A stretch of DNA of 64,000 bases, from contig JAKJHU010001681.1 in assembly GCA_022316685.1 (NCBI GenBank), positions 1 through 64,000 on the forward strand. The letters run 5' to 3'. This DNA comes from Progne subis subis. Its lineage: Eukaryota > Chordata > Aves > Passeriformes > Hirundinidae. A program made the translations under genes and the position numbers. Under the pieces are notes generated by a model. The model ran no database searches. It worked only from the letters and a program-made list of their open reading frames with translations, and had not been told where the DNA came from. Shown one piece after another: positions 12,066 to 23,193 of the stretch (position 1 is the first letter of the stretch; every line of letters begins with the position of its first letter).

Positions 12066-12999
12066 TTAATGTTCCTGAAACCATCCAGTCATCAGTCTCC
12101 ACACTGCACCCTTGAGCTCCTGGTTCCTCAGGCTGTAAATGAGGGGGTTCAGGGCTGGAGGCACCACCGAGTACAGAACTGACAGGGTCAGATCCAGGGA
12201 TGGGGAGGAGATGGAAGGGGGCTTCAGGTAGGAAAATGTGAAAGTGCTGACAAACAGAGAGACCACAGCCAGGTGAGGGAGGCAGGTGGAAAAGGCTTTG
12301 TGCCGTCCCTGCTCAGAGGGGATCCTCAGCACAGCCCTGAAGATCTGCACATAGGAGAAAACAATGAACACAAAACAACCAAATGCTAAAGAGATGGAAA
12401 ATACAAGAAGCCCAAGTTCCCTGAGGTGGGATTTGGAGCAGGAGAGTTTGAGGATTGGGGGGATTTCACAGAAGAACTGGCCCAGGGCATTGCCATGGCA
12501 CAGGGGCAGGGAAAATGTATTGGCTGTGTGTACGAGAGCATTGAGAAAGGCACCGGCCCAGGCAGCTGCTGCCATGTGGGCACAAGCTCTGCTGCCCAGG
12601 AGGGTCCCGTAGTGCAGGGGTTTGCAGATGGACACGTAGTGGTCATAGCACATGATGGTCAGGAGGGAATACTCCTGCTGAGATGAAGAAGAGAAAGAAA
12701 AAGGCCTGTGCAGCACATCCTGCATAGGAGATGGTCCTGGTGTCCCAGAGGGAATTGTGCATGGCTTTGGGCACAGTGGTGAGGATGGAGCCCAGGTCGG
12801 TGAGGGCCAGGTTGAGCAGGAAGAAGAACATGGGTGTGTGCAGGAGGTGGCCGCAGGCTACGGCGCTGATGATGAGGCCATTGGCCAGGAGGGCAGCCAG
12901 GGAGATGCCCAGGAAGAGGCAGAAGTGCAGGAGCTGCAGCTGCCGTGCGTCTGCCAATGCCAGCAGGAGGAAGTGGCTGATGGAGCTGCTGTTGGACAT
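12066..12999 (-). pseudogene. Olfactory receptor, OR14-like, single frameshift
   Basis: A seven-transmembrane odorant receptor coding exon of about 310 codons, starting MSNSSS at 12999 and ending at TAA 12066-12068. Visible family landmarks are an N-glycosylation site at the N-terminus, 'LHTPMFFFLLNLALTDLG' (TM2), 'MCYDHYVSICKPLHYGTLL' (end of TM3, with DHY in place of DRY), 'KAFSTCLPHLAVVSLF' (TM6), and 'PPALNPLIYSLRN' (TM7). One extra base at 12674/12675 (a GG where one G is expected on the coding strand) shifts the frame after 'FLFFISA'. Everything before and after is open, so this is a very young pseudogene or a sequencing error. The type is the OR14-like receptor greatly expanded in birds. 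The product would act in the ciliary membrane of olfactory neurons. An upstream 5' exon is not identifiable. Confidence 0.9.
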
Positions 13000-14554
13000 T
13001 TGCTGTGGCTGCCCATGGGGACCTGTTCATGGACAAAGGACAGTGACAAGTCAGCAGAGGCTGCTTTGAGCCAAACCTGGGCCATTCCCTGTAGACTGTC
13101 CCGCTGTGACTCTCCCACCCTTGTTCCGGCTCTGGGAAAATCTTCATCCAGGTCCCTGCCTGAGCTCCAGTTGTGCTGTCTGAGTGTGCCAGGAGAAGCC
13201 AGGCCTGTACACAGGGGATCTCCAGGAACCATCCCTGCCCTGCTGCCCTGGGTTTGTGACCTTGTGGCTGAGGGACAAGGCTGGATATTCAGGATTTGTC
13301 AGTGGAATCACTCCTAATGCAGAAAGGCTTGTTCCCATCTGCACTCCCACATCTAAAGGACATGGAGAGCAGGAAGGAATTTTAGCCATTATTTTCCTGC
13401 CCACACATCATTCCTGGTTCTCTGAGGCCAGAAATCCCCAGCATCTCTGCTGCACTCAGAGTTTACCACTGAGAGATGTGAGAGGCAAAGGATTCCCTGT
13501 GGCTCAGGGAAGGGGAGGGGCTGGATGGGCTTGTTCCCAACTGCCCTGGGTTTGCAGCTTTGGCTGCAATCAGAGCACAGTCACACTCCCGTGTCATCCT
13601 GGAATAAACCAGATCCTGCCCAGAGCAGAGGGATCCCTGAATGTCTCAGCCTCTCCAAAGGTCTCTGGCCAAGGGCTCAGCAACCCTTCTGCCAAGGACA
13701 CTCATGGCTCCCTTGGCAAACCCAACAGCATTTCCTCAGCTCTGGCATCTCTGCACTTCCCCGTGGGACACTCAGGGAAATCCCAGAGGCTGTGGCACAG
13801 ATTTGCAGCCAGGAGGGCAGCTCAGAGCTTGGAAGGACACAGCAAGGAGATCCCCGGATGTGCCCGTGATGGGATCTCAGGGAGGGGGCTCAGCTCATTC
13901 CCCTTTCCCATGGATGCTTTGCCCACAGCTCCACAGGTGACAGGCAAGCTTGGACACCCCATTCCCATGGACAGAGCTGCCTGGCAGCAATCCCAAGGGC
14001 AGTGCCTGACTCGGCTGCTGCAAATGCCAGAGCCTCCCTGAGAGCACCAGGTGACAGTGACAAGATCAGGGGAGGGCAGAAACAAGAGAAGATGTTGTGG
14101 TGCTGTGCCTGGGAGGGCAGGGCACAGACAGCCGGGCACTCAGGACAGTGTTCCCGTAGCCAGCTGTGCACGGCACCTCCCACACACCAACAGTGCCCTC
14201 CTGCCCCCAGCACTGCTCTGTTCAGCCCCCTCTCCTTCCCTGAGCATCTCCCTGTGCCTGGACATTTCCCTGCTGAGAGGAGCCTTGTCCCTGCCAGCGC
14301 TCACAGAGCCCATCCCACCCTCTGTGCCCTGGGCCCGGCCCTACAGAAACCTGCCTGTCTGCAGGGCCCTGCCTGGGGCAGGCTCTGTCTGCAGGGGCCA
14401 AGGGCAGCTCAGGAGAGCCCTGCTGGGCCCTGCAAAGGTGATGCTGGAGCTGCCCAGGGCTGAGGAGTGGCTGAAGGCCCTTTAGGAGCCTCCCAGCCGA
14501 GAGACTGACCACCCAAAGTCACAGTTCTGGAGTCTCTGTAAATGTTAAAACATT
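13000..14554. other. GC-rich flank of the olfactory receptor, no gene
   Basis: Rich in CAG/CTG words and short open frames on both strands, none with a recognisable domain. At 14555-14612 'GATGATCCTGTGTG' followed by 'TTCTGTGATTTTGTGATTG' resembles a CR1 plus-strand 3' tail. Confidence 0.5.
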
Positions 14555-14661
14555 ACTTTGATGATCCTGTGTGTCCCTTTCAACTCAGAATGTTCTGTGA
14601 TTTTGTGATTGCAATTCCTGTTCTGGTTCTCTTATCCTCCTGTTGCCTACAATCAGAAGAG

Positions 14662-14757
14662 AAAAAAAAAACAAAAAACAAAAAACAAAAAAAAAAAAAA
14701 AACAAAACAAAACAAAAAAAACAAAACAAAAAAAAAAAAAAACCAAAAAAAAACCAC
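14662..14757. repeat. A-rich (CAAAA)n-type simple repeat
   Basis: Runs of A broken by single C bases over about 95 bp. Confidence 0.9.
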
Positions 14758-14839
14758 CACACCCTTGTAACTGCATTAGAACAGAAAATTAAAACCCAGC
14801 CCTTAAGTGGAAGCTTCCAGGTGCCCCAGTGGGGATGGG

Positions 14840-16195
14840 ACAATCCCTGATTTCAACAATACATTAAGACTGATTAATTAGGATATTTAACAGGAACATC
14901 CAATATGAGATTCAGTTGCCCCAGTTACACACCCCTGGGTAAACCCATTGGAGTAGGACCAAGGGCTTCTTTGTGCCCCTTTTTTTGTGACTGCTCACAC
15001 TCTGGGTAAAAAAAAAAAAAAAAAGAGGTTCTTCTCATAGGTCCTGTTCCTGATAATAAGACTTTACAGTAGTTAAGGAATGTATTTAGAAACTTATTGT
15101 TCTAAAATCTAAGAGAAAGGGTAGGAAACATACTACAGTTATTTAAGAATTATATTTATCTAAGTATGTCATAGTAGTTCAATGGAATGAATTAGGGATT
15201 ATAGAATTATGACTATATAATAGTAGTTAACAGATCTATTAATAAATGAACAAATGTATAAAAAGCAAAAATCTTTTTGTCATTCCCCAACTTTCCCATC
15301 CTGCTCCAAGCAGGAATTTGAAAACACTCTCAGGAAAGCTCCTGATCTTTACAGCAATCCCAGGCTTACCTTCTTTTGGGAAGTGTCCTCCAGAGCTGTG
15401 CCCAGGCTGGTCTGGAGCTGGGAGCAGCCCTGCCCCACACAGCACCTCTCAGCAGCAGCACCTGCCCTGCTCAGGGCGGCTCCTTCCCCCCACAGCTTCT
15501 CCCCAGTGCTGGCAGAAGCTCCCCGGGCCGGCTGAGAGCTGTCCCTGGCAGGCAGCAGAGTCCCTGGCCCAGCACAGCGCCCTGGGCTGCAGGACCCTGC
15601 TCTGCAGGACAGCCCTGGGCACCCCTGGCTGCTCTGCACAAGAGATAATCAGAGAATGTACTCACAGAGTCTGTAGGCATTGGGATGTTGCAGCTTTAGG
15701 AGATCCCTGCAGGAGCTGCAGCTGCCTTGTCCTGCAGCCAGAGGTTCCTGTGCCAAGGGCTGGGAGTGATTCTCCCACAGTCACTTCTCAGCTCCTTCCC
15801 AGCCCTGAGTGATTGCAGCTCTCTGTGCCTGTGTGCTGTGCCCGGGGTGGCTGCAGGCAGTGCCCCAGCCCTGCTGGGCTGGGAGAAGAGTTGCTCATCA
15901 AGAGAGATGTGCTTTTGAAGCTCTTCTTGGCTGCCAGGAGCTGCCTCTGTGCCAGGAGCCCGGCCCAGCTCAGCAGCACAGACACAGCACAAGGACTTTA
16001 ATGACCCTCTTGGGGTTTGTGCTCAGGCCCTGAACATCAGTCCCTGAGAGGGAGCTGAAGAAACCTCTCAAGAATTCCAAGTTAGAACCAATCTCCAAAG
16101 TTTCTTGAAGTTTGAATGGGTCCCACTGAGGGACAGGACAGAGAAAGTGTCCCCAGGCCCCAGGCAGAGCAGAGAACTGGAGGCAGTGATGACAG
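14840..16195. other. Non-coding stretch
   Basis: AT-rich to 15300, then GC-rich. I see no convincing coding region; long GC-rich frames overlap on both strands and lack domains. Confidence 0.45.
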
Positions 16196-18000
16196 GTGGG
16201 GACAAAGAGAAGCCAAGTCCTGGTGTCCTGGGGCACAGCAGCCTCTGTGCCACCAAGGGCTGTGAGGAGACACCTTGTCCTCAGGCCCTGGGGCCTCCTG
16301 GCACAGCCCCAGCAAGGCTGGGCACTGTCAGCCCCTTGTGCTGCCTTCAGCATCCCCCTCACATGCCAGTGGCCTCAAGGATGTGCTGGAAGGAGTCCCT
16401 GGGGAGCCTTGGTCAGCAGTGGCCCTGGGGGCTCCTGAATGCTGCCAGAAGGAGCATTCAAAGGACTTTGGGTTTTGGTTTTGCTTTTTCCTGGGAGTCT
16501 TTGAGAGGTTTCTGCAATCATGGCCTCCAATTATCTGCTCTAATGAGTCCCTTGAGAGTCTTTGTCAGGAACAACACTCAGTGGGGCTCATTAATGCTTC
16601 AAGGTACTTCAGTTGTTTTAAGGTACTTGGTGTTTCCCTTTTAAACTTGTTATCACGGCCTCAGTTATCTACTTTAATTAGTCCCTTGGGATTCTTAGAC
16701 AGTAAAATAATCACTGGGGCTCCTTAATACTTCAGGATGCTCAGAATTTATTAAGGAACTTCTTTTTGACATTGAGTCTGAGAGGTTTGTGCAATCATGC
16801 CCTACAATTATCTGCTTTAATTAGTCCCTAGAGATTCTTAGCCAGTAACCACACTCCGTGGGGCTCATTAATGCCTCAAGGTACTCAGGAGTAATTTAAG
16901 TACTTCTTTGAGGCACCAAGTCTCTGAGAGGTTTTTGTGCAATCATGGCCTCCAATTATCTGCTCTAATGAGTCCCTTGAGAGCTTTGCATTGACACTCA
17001 GTGAGGTTCATTAATACTTTGAGATACTCAAGGTGTTTAAGCTACTTTGGAATTTCCTTCCCTCACTGAGTCTCTGAGAGGTTTTTATACAGTCCTGGCC
17101 TCCATTTCTATCCTTCATGAACTCCATGAGGAGCCTGTGTTGGGGATGGACCTCTGTGGGACCCACTGATGCATCGAGACACTTTGGGTTTTTCTTCTGA
17201 CTTTCACTCCTGGAAAGGTTTGTGCAATCTCCTCTCAGGCCCTGAGGTTCCAGGGTTTAACACCAAATCCACCACGGGGCTCATCAGGATCAAGCAAGTC
17301 CTGACAAACCATGGCTCTGCCTTGAGTTCCCTCTGCTCTAGTGCCATTCATTTGGAAGTTTTCCTGCTGCAGTTATGGAGAAATATTTCAAGGAGCTTCA
17401 AAGAAATATGTATTACTACTTTCAAGTGCGTATTTCATTACTGTTCTCATTAGACAAGAGGTGATTGCAGCATTCTGTGGTTGATACTGAGCCAGGGTCT
17501 CCCAAGGAGTTCTGGCCTGCTCAGACAAGCTGTGCCTTGAGGTGTGACCCAGTGTGGACAACCTTGCTCCACATTCCCAAACTACATGCTGTCTATTCTC
17601 ACTCACCTGGGACCTGCTTTCCTTGGGGACGTGGCTGCACTTAGACAAAGAAGGATTTTTTCTTTTCTTTTTGAAGCAATCTAAAACTCCTGAGTTTCCC
17701 CATTAAAAACAAACACCCTCCTCAAGTGTGGGCCAAGCCCAAGGTGCCACCAAGAGCACTGCAGCCCTGCCCTGGGCCAGGAGTGAGGGTGGATCATCAT
17801 CCCAACCTGCCCTGGGCCATTGCAAGGGGCTGTGGCCATGGACACTGCACTGAGCCCACTGCTGCCTTTGGATCCCTCATCCCTTCAAGTTTCCTAGGAA
17901 AGCACCCCAAGGACCCATTTCTGCAGCCAGGTTCCGTGGCCACTTGCACGCAGAGCTGTTGCTGTCCTGGGCTGCCAGGGCACCCCTGAGGACAAAGCGG
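16196..18000 (+). repeat. Segmental duplication, copy 1
   Basis: Collinear, same-orientation match to about 41330-42900. Shared blocks include 'GCCAAGTCCTGGTGTCCTGG' near 16211 and 41353, the tandem-repeat core, 'CTGACTTTCACTCCTGG' near 17198 and 41911, and 'GGATCATCATCCCAACCTG' near 17792 and 42733. The copies differ mainly in the number of internal tandem units. No gene is recognised inside. Confidence 0.8.
16497..17330 (+). repeat. ~140 bp tandem repeat, about six units
   Basis: Units start near 16497, 16638, 16773, 16920, 17070 and 17204. Each holds a 'TCTGAGAGGTTT.TGCAAT' head, a 'CCTCCAATTATCTGCTCTAA' part, 'AGTCCCTTGAGAG', and 'GGGGCTCATTAATGC'. Units are diverged by point changes and small indels. 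The second copy of this array at 41637 has about three units. Confidence 0.8.
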
Positions 18001-18387
18001 TGCCGGGGCTGTTCCAGGTACAATTGCACTGACACTCGTTGATGCCCTCAGGTGCCACGGCAGCGGCCACAGGGATCCGTTCCTTGGTTTGGTGCCGTGG
18101 CAGCCAATGCCTGGAGCCGCTGTGATGGTTGGGTGCCAGGGAAACCTGCCCTGGGCCCCTTGCTCAGGGCTGGTGTCAGTGCCCAGAGCCAGAGGGGATC
18201 CCTTGCTGGGGGCTTGTGCCACGGCCACCTGCCCTGTGCCGCGCTGGCTGCTCAGGCGCCGCGGAACCAGCAGCAAACGCCACTGCCAGGGCCAAAGGCC
18301 AGCTCAGCCAGACAGAAAGGGGCAGGGCTGGGCACTGCTTCCATGGCAGCCCTCGCTGGGACACCACACCTGGGTCACCTGTAGTTT
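17331..18387. other. Non-coding GC-rich stretch
   Basis: The first part is shared with 42010-42900 (duplication). The rest (18000-18387) is GC-rich and unassigned. Confidence 0.5.
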
Positions 18388-18752
18388 TGGTTTGGGGTAA
18401 ATTTGGGATAAAACTTTTGAATGGGGAGCAAATTTAAATGGCCCTTCCCCCCAACCAGTCTGGTAAAGAACTTTCTCAGAGAAAAGTGGAAAAATCTATT
18501 TTATTTAACAAATAATGTGCATTTAAGCATAAAGAATGAATAAATACTATGAAACAATAAAACTTGTTGTTCTGGTGTGAGATGGTAAATTGACAGAGTT
18601 CTTGCTATGGATGCAGCTTGGCTTTTTTTGTTCGTTTGTTTTTTAATTAATTTTTGTTTTTCTGGTGCTGTTGGAAAATGCCGAGGTCCAGGCCCTGGTG
18701 GGCTGAAGGTGTAAGCTTTTAGGTTTATTTTGTTTTGTTTTGGTGGGTTTTT

Positions 18753-18783
<31 letters not shown>

Positions 18784-19074
18784 GTTTTATTTTTTTACGT
18801 TTAGAGTAGGTTTAAATAGTTTTAAGAAAAAAAGGAAAAAAAATAGTTTAGGGAACCAACTAAAAGCAATTTTTAATTTTTTTTTGGTAGTTTTTAAAAG
18901 TTTTTGTTGAACACCTTACGTGGAGAAGAATGTGTAGGAGTTAGGTAGTTTTTTTAAAATAAACTTTGCATTTTTCTTTGTTCTTAGAACTAGTTTTAAA
19001 TCACAGAACTTTATATACAGCATGAACAGAACAGACAATTGGGGATACAAGCATCATAAAGTTACTTTAGGATA
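18388..19074 (-). mobile_element. Hypermutated retroviral LTR (3' LTR)
   Basis: It aligns along its length with the LTR at 20640-21291 but almost all differences are C-to-T on the plus strand, which is G-to-A on the element's own strand. In the last ~150 bp I count about 19 of ~36 cytosines changed to T, none of the reverse, and only a few other changes. Even the terminal TG has become TA. On the element's strand the sequence just upstream of its start is purine-rich ('GGGGATAAAGAGTAAAA'), consistent with a polypurine tract, making this the 3' LTR. The sequence alone gives no evidence of any present function. Confidence 0.82.
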
Positions 19075-20639
19075 TTTTACTCTTTATCCCCATATCGTCG
19101 ACTTACTAAAACTAATATATATATTCTAGCTCTGCACACACATACACTACACATACATGTATCTATATAAAAACAATATACAATATACAATATACAGCTA
19201 TATACAGACAATGGCAGTGGCATTCAGTACACAGTGTTCATTACACATGGTTCTTACTCAACAATCAGATCTCCTTGAAGTGCACATTGTGTGGTTTTAT
19301 CTTTTTGCATTACTTACTATGTGTAACTTGGTCCTTGAATAAAGACAATCCCACGGTTGGGTTTGTCTGTACTTGAAGCAGAATTGATTTAAAGTGTCTT
19401 TCTTAACAAACTTCTTACGTGTACTACTGGGACTTTATCTCCTGTATGTGGGGGCTTAGACTGGGTAGGGCTTGCTCTGCTGGTGGAACTTTGGGTGTTA
19501 ACTAACTAGGGGTTTTTTGTTAGATGCTGTTTTTAATTTTTCTAAGATTTCCTACTTAGTGTTTTTAGGGTGGTTTTTAACAGTCTATTGTATTTTTTTA
19601 CTTTCTTTGAAGTTGGTGTATGGTAGGAGATATGCTACACTTACTTAACGCTATGTTCTTTAGTTTAGTTGTTGATGAGGTTGTTTTTGAAATGAGTTCT
19701 ATTGTTTGATTTAATTTTTTATGGGTACTATGTCTTTAAAGAACTTTTTTTTTTAAGGTTTAGAATGGTGTTATGGGTTGTAGCATGAGGTGCAGGGTAG
19801 GTTTTTAGTTAGTTTGTGGTGGCTTTTATTACTGTGAGTTTGTAGTGCTTACTTTGGTGTGTTTGGGGTAGAGTAATATAATTAATTTGCTAGGTATTTC
19901 TATATTTGTATTTGGATTATTGCTTGCTCTATTATAGGGGATTTATTTGTTTGGATTGCTTGATTGTAGTACATGTTTTACAGTTATGGATAACTTGAGA
20001 AATACTTTTTATGGTTAGATTTATTTTTTGGTTTTGTGCTTACTTATAGGTGGTATCTTTAGTATTTAGGGGACACTGAGCATTTTTTAAAATTGATGTA
20101 ACTGATTTAAAAGAGAAGAAGGAAAGGAGAGGCTGAAAAGCCTCAGCCCCTACTTTTCTTCTAACAAACTGGGTGTAATTATTGATAAATTTTTAAACCA
20201 TGTTGTTGTAACGAGGATGTAGGGTAGGACGAAGAAACTCTAAGCTAAACATACTTGGCACAAACTCTAGTATTTTATAAACTTTGTGTAAATTTTGATT
20301 ACTGAGCTTAATAAAATTGTTATTTTAATTTGTGTATTTTTAGTGTAAAATCTATGGCTTAGGGACAGCACTGGAGTTATTTTTGGATAAAATAAATTTA
20401 GGGACTAGAAAGGTATTAAAACTTTAAAAAAGCTTGGAGAATAGAAACACACAAAGGACTTTATTCTAAGAGGCATTCGGAATTTAAGAAGTAACATGGC
20501 TAATGACTGTTTTATTTTTATATAAAGGACAACTAAAATGCAATTATTAATCAATACAAGGGGTTTTTTGGGGTTTTTTTTTGGTTTTTTTTTTTTTTTT
20601 TTTCCTACTCTCTTGAGCATCAATAATAAGGTATTATCC
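19075..20639 (-). mobile_element. Hypermutated internal region of the same element
   Basis: Non-coding now. The plus strand is strongly depleted of C: in 19501-19860 I count 28 C against 85 G in 360 bases. This is the same direction of change as in the adjacent LTR. No intact reading frame or recognisable protein motif remains. Its length (~1.6 kb) is far below a full provirus, so it is internally deleted. No primer-binding site is visible next to the LTR at 20640. Confidence 0.65.
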
Positions 20640-21291
20640 TGGTTTAGGGCAAATTTGGGACAAAACCCCTGAATGGGATCCCTCCAGGGAGAAAACCCAA
20701 ATGGCCCCTCCTTTCAACCAGTCCAGTAAAGAACTTCCTTGGAGAAAAGTGGAAAAATCTATTTTACTTAACAAACAAAGTGCATACAAGTATAAAGAAT
20801 GAATAATATGAAACAATAAAACCTCTCATTGTGAAGTGAGATGGCAAATTGAGAAAGTCTTTGCCGTGGGTGGAGCTCGGCTCTCTCTCAGTGTCTCCTC
20901 AGTCCCAGTCCCTCCAGCGCTGCTGGAAAATGCCGAGCTCCAGGCCCCGGTGGGCCACAGGTGCAGCCCCCAGTGCTCCCCTGGGTTTTTTCAGTCCAGA
21001 GGAGGTAAAACAGTTCCAAGAAAAAAGGGGAAAAAACAAGTCCAAGGAACTTCTCTGCCCTAGCTAGCTGAAACTAACTAAAAGCAACAAGATCTCTGTC
21101 CTGCAGTCTCTCCAAGCCTCCGCCCAACACCCGGCCCAGAGAGGAATGTGGAGGAGTCAGGCAGTTTTCTCAAAACAAACTCCGCGCTTCTCCTTGCTCT
21201 TAGAACCAGTCTTAAAGGCACAAAACTCAATATACAGCACAAACAGAGCAGAGAATGGGGAATACAAGCATCATAAAGTCACCCTACGACA
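20640..21291 (-). mobile_element. Unedited LTR of the same family (5' LTR or separate)
   Basis: 652 bp. On the minus strand it runs from TGTCGTAGGGTGAC to CCCTAAACCA. It contains AATAAA-type and R-like sequence and has normal base composition. It is collinear with 18388-19074 but lacks its C-to-T changes. The poly-T at 20591-20613 lies just inside. In a single hypermutated provirus both LTRs usually share edits, so this copy may stem from a different insertion or recombination event. Confidence 0.75.
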
Positions 21292-21367
21292 GCTGTCACG
21301 GCAATTGCCATGGAAACCCGGCTGATTGGAAATGCAATGGTGGACAAAGGTTTTAGTGGGGCCTGTC

Positions 21368-21580
21368 ACAATAGGACAAAGGGTGGTAGTTTTAAACTAA
21401 AGGAAGGGAGGTTCAGATAAGGAGGAATATTTTGATTATGACGTTGGTGATATACCAACATCAGATTCCTGGGGAGGTGGTCAATGCCCCATCCCTGGAA
21501 ACATTCAACTCCCGCTGGGACAGGGCTCTGAACAACCTGATCTGGTGAAAGATGTCCCTGCTCATGGCAGGGGTTTGGAT
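21368..21580 (+). mobile_element. CR1 LINE fragment
   Basis: Contains the CR1 3' landmarks 'AATAGGACAAAGGGTGGTAG', 'GGTCAATGCCCCATCCCTGG' and 'GAAAGATGTCCCTGCTCATG' in forward order. Confidence 0.8.
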
Positions 21581-21779
21581 GAGATGAGCACTGCAGAGCT
21601 CCTCCCATGCAAAGCATTCCAGGATTGCATGGGGAGAAGGGGCTGCTCACTGGACTCCATCCACTGCCTTGACTCCTCCTTGTCTCTGCTGGAGCCCACA
21701 TGCAGCAGCCAAAGCCAGCCCCTTCTCTGGCCTTTCCCTGCCCTGCCCCAGGGGCTGACAGAGCCAGGCTGGCACAGGT

Positions 21780-21865
21780 GACCTTTAGGCTTTGCAGGGC
21801 TCAGGCACAGCGGCTGGGACAGAGTCAGGGCTGAGGTCGCACTCTGTGGGCTGGGGCAGAGCCCA
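21780..21865 (-). repeat. Copy of the zinc-finger 3' flank
   Basis: Reverse complement of about 29232-29318 ('CTGAGCCCTGCAAAGCCTAA' and so on). It is one end of the duplicated unit and shows where the plus-strand copy was cut by the insertion at 29319. Confidence 0.65.
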
Positions 21866-22245
21866 GCCAGAAATGAGCCCTGGAGCAGCAGCTCTGCAGT
21901 GGTGGCCACCAAGCCGCCTTGCCAAGGGAGGCTTCTGGCCATGGCCTGGAAGCAGCTGCTGCTGCCAAGGTGCCTTTGGTGCCTCAGGCTCTCCCTGGCA
22001 CAGCTCCCAGCACGGCACTCTGCACTTGTGCCCGAGGCCTTCACTGTGCTGGGGCTGGCCTGGGGCTTTTCCTGCAGCGGGATCTGCCCTGGTCCTGGCA
22101 CAGGAAAGGCAGTTCCGGCTGGAGCAGGAGGTTCTGCCTGCAATGGGCTCAAACAACTCCAGCAAAGCCCTGTTTACTTCAAAATTGCGTCCCAGAGCAC
22201 TATATTCTCATAATTGTTATAGCTTCTGTACCGTGGAGTAAATAA

Positions 22246-22248
<3 letters not shown>

Positions 22249-22275
<27 letters not shown>
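22249..22275. repeat. Poly-T tract
   Basis: About 27 T residues in AT-rich sequence. The flanks (21866-22638) contain no recognised gene. Confidence 0.85.
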
Positions 22276-22280
<5 letters not shown>

Positions 22281-22638
22281 TTCTGTGGTGTAAATAAATC
22301 TGTCTAATCCTAATCAGAATAAATGATTGCTGTGTTTATACAAATTTTTCTGGTATTCCATCGTTAATCCTGTGAGACAAATTGCATACGGTTCAAAACC
22401 ACCTGTCCAATCAATCAGACATAAGCCTTTGACAAAAATCAGGGGCTAGCATTGGATCCAGCTGCTCTGAGTCCTCATTCTTTGATGGAATTTTAAAAGT
22501 CTAGGCATCCTGGAGGGATTTGAGGATCCATGGTGTCTGTTGGGTGTCATTTGTCCACCTCATGACTCAGCAGGAGTTTCTCCAATGAAGAAACAAAGCT
22601 TTTGCCTGAAGCTCCCACTCTGCCCATGGCAGGAACCC

Positions 22639-22935
22639 CTGTGAGTGTCTGGGACATCCCGGCTCTTTGGCAGCCTGGGGACTCCTGGGATGTGACCGTG
22701 GAGCCCCCGTGAGTGCCTGTGACAGATCGGTGCCTTTGCAGCCCAAGGTGCCCTGGGATGTCAGCATGGAATGGCTGTGACTGCCTCTGACCACAGGGCT
22801 CTTGAGCATCCCCAGAAACCCCTGGGAGGTCTCCATGGAGCCCCTGCCTCTGCCTGTGACATTCCAGCTCTGGAACAGCCTGGAGACTCTTGGAAAGTCC
22901 CCATGGAACCCCTCTGAGGGCCTGTGACAACTCGG
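22639..22935. repeat. ~70 bp degenerate minisatellite
   Basis: About four units, each with 'GAGTGCCTGTGACA', a 'CTTTGGCAGCC' block, and a 'CATGGAGCCCC' block. Both strands stay partly open because the units are GC-rich; this is not a gene. Confidence 0.65.
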
Positions 22936-22952
22936 TTCCTTAGCAGGCAAAA

Positions 22953-23193
22953 ATCACCAGCCCCTGTTGCTATGGTCAGTTTCCATGGCAACCATCACCA
23001 GCCCCTGTTGCTATGGTCAGTTTCCATGACAACCATCACCAGCCCCTGTTGCCATGGTCAGTTTCCATGGCAACCATCACCAGCCCCTGTTGCTATGGTC
23101 AGTTTCCATGGCAACCATCACCAGCCTCTGGTGTTATGGTCAGTTTCCATGGCAACCATCACCAGCCCCTGTTGCTGTGGTCGGTCCCTTGGC
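22953..23193. repeat. 41 bp minisatellite carrying X-box-like palindromes
   Basis: Six near-identical 41 bp units. Five contain GTTTCCATGGCAAC or a one-base variant, starting at 22979, 23020, 23061, 23102 and 23143, exactly 41 bp apart. The motif fits the RFX-family X-box (two half sites GTTNCC and GGCAAC). A perfect palindrome GTTGCCATGGCAAC lies just outside at 23261-23274. Whether RFX proteins bind is inference. Confidence 0.9.

Noticed and set aside
13184..14041. 285-codon plus-strand open frame in GC-rich sequence
   Set aside because: Overlapping frames of similar length exist on the other strand. There is no domain, no splice context, and composition alone explains it.
14580..14843. 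Phe-rich minus-strand frame
   Set aside because: Translation of an A-rich simple repeat.
22953..23193. Regular 41 bp repeats as a possible CRISPR array
   Set aside because: The whole unit repeats with no unique spacers, in a bird genome. It is a minisatellite.
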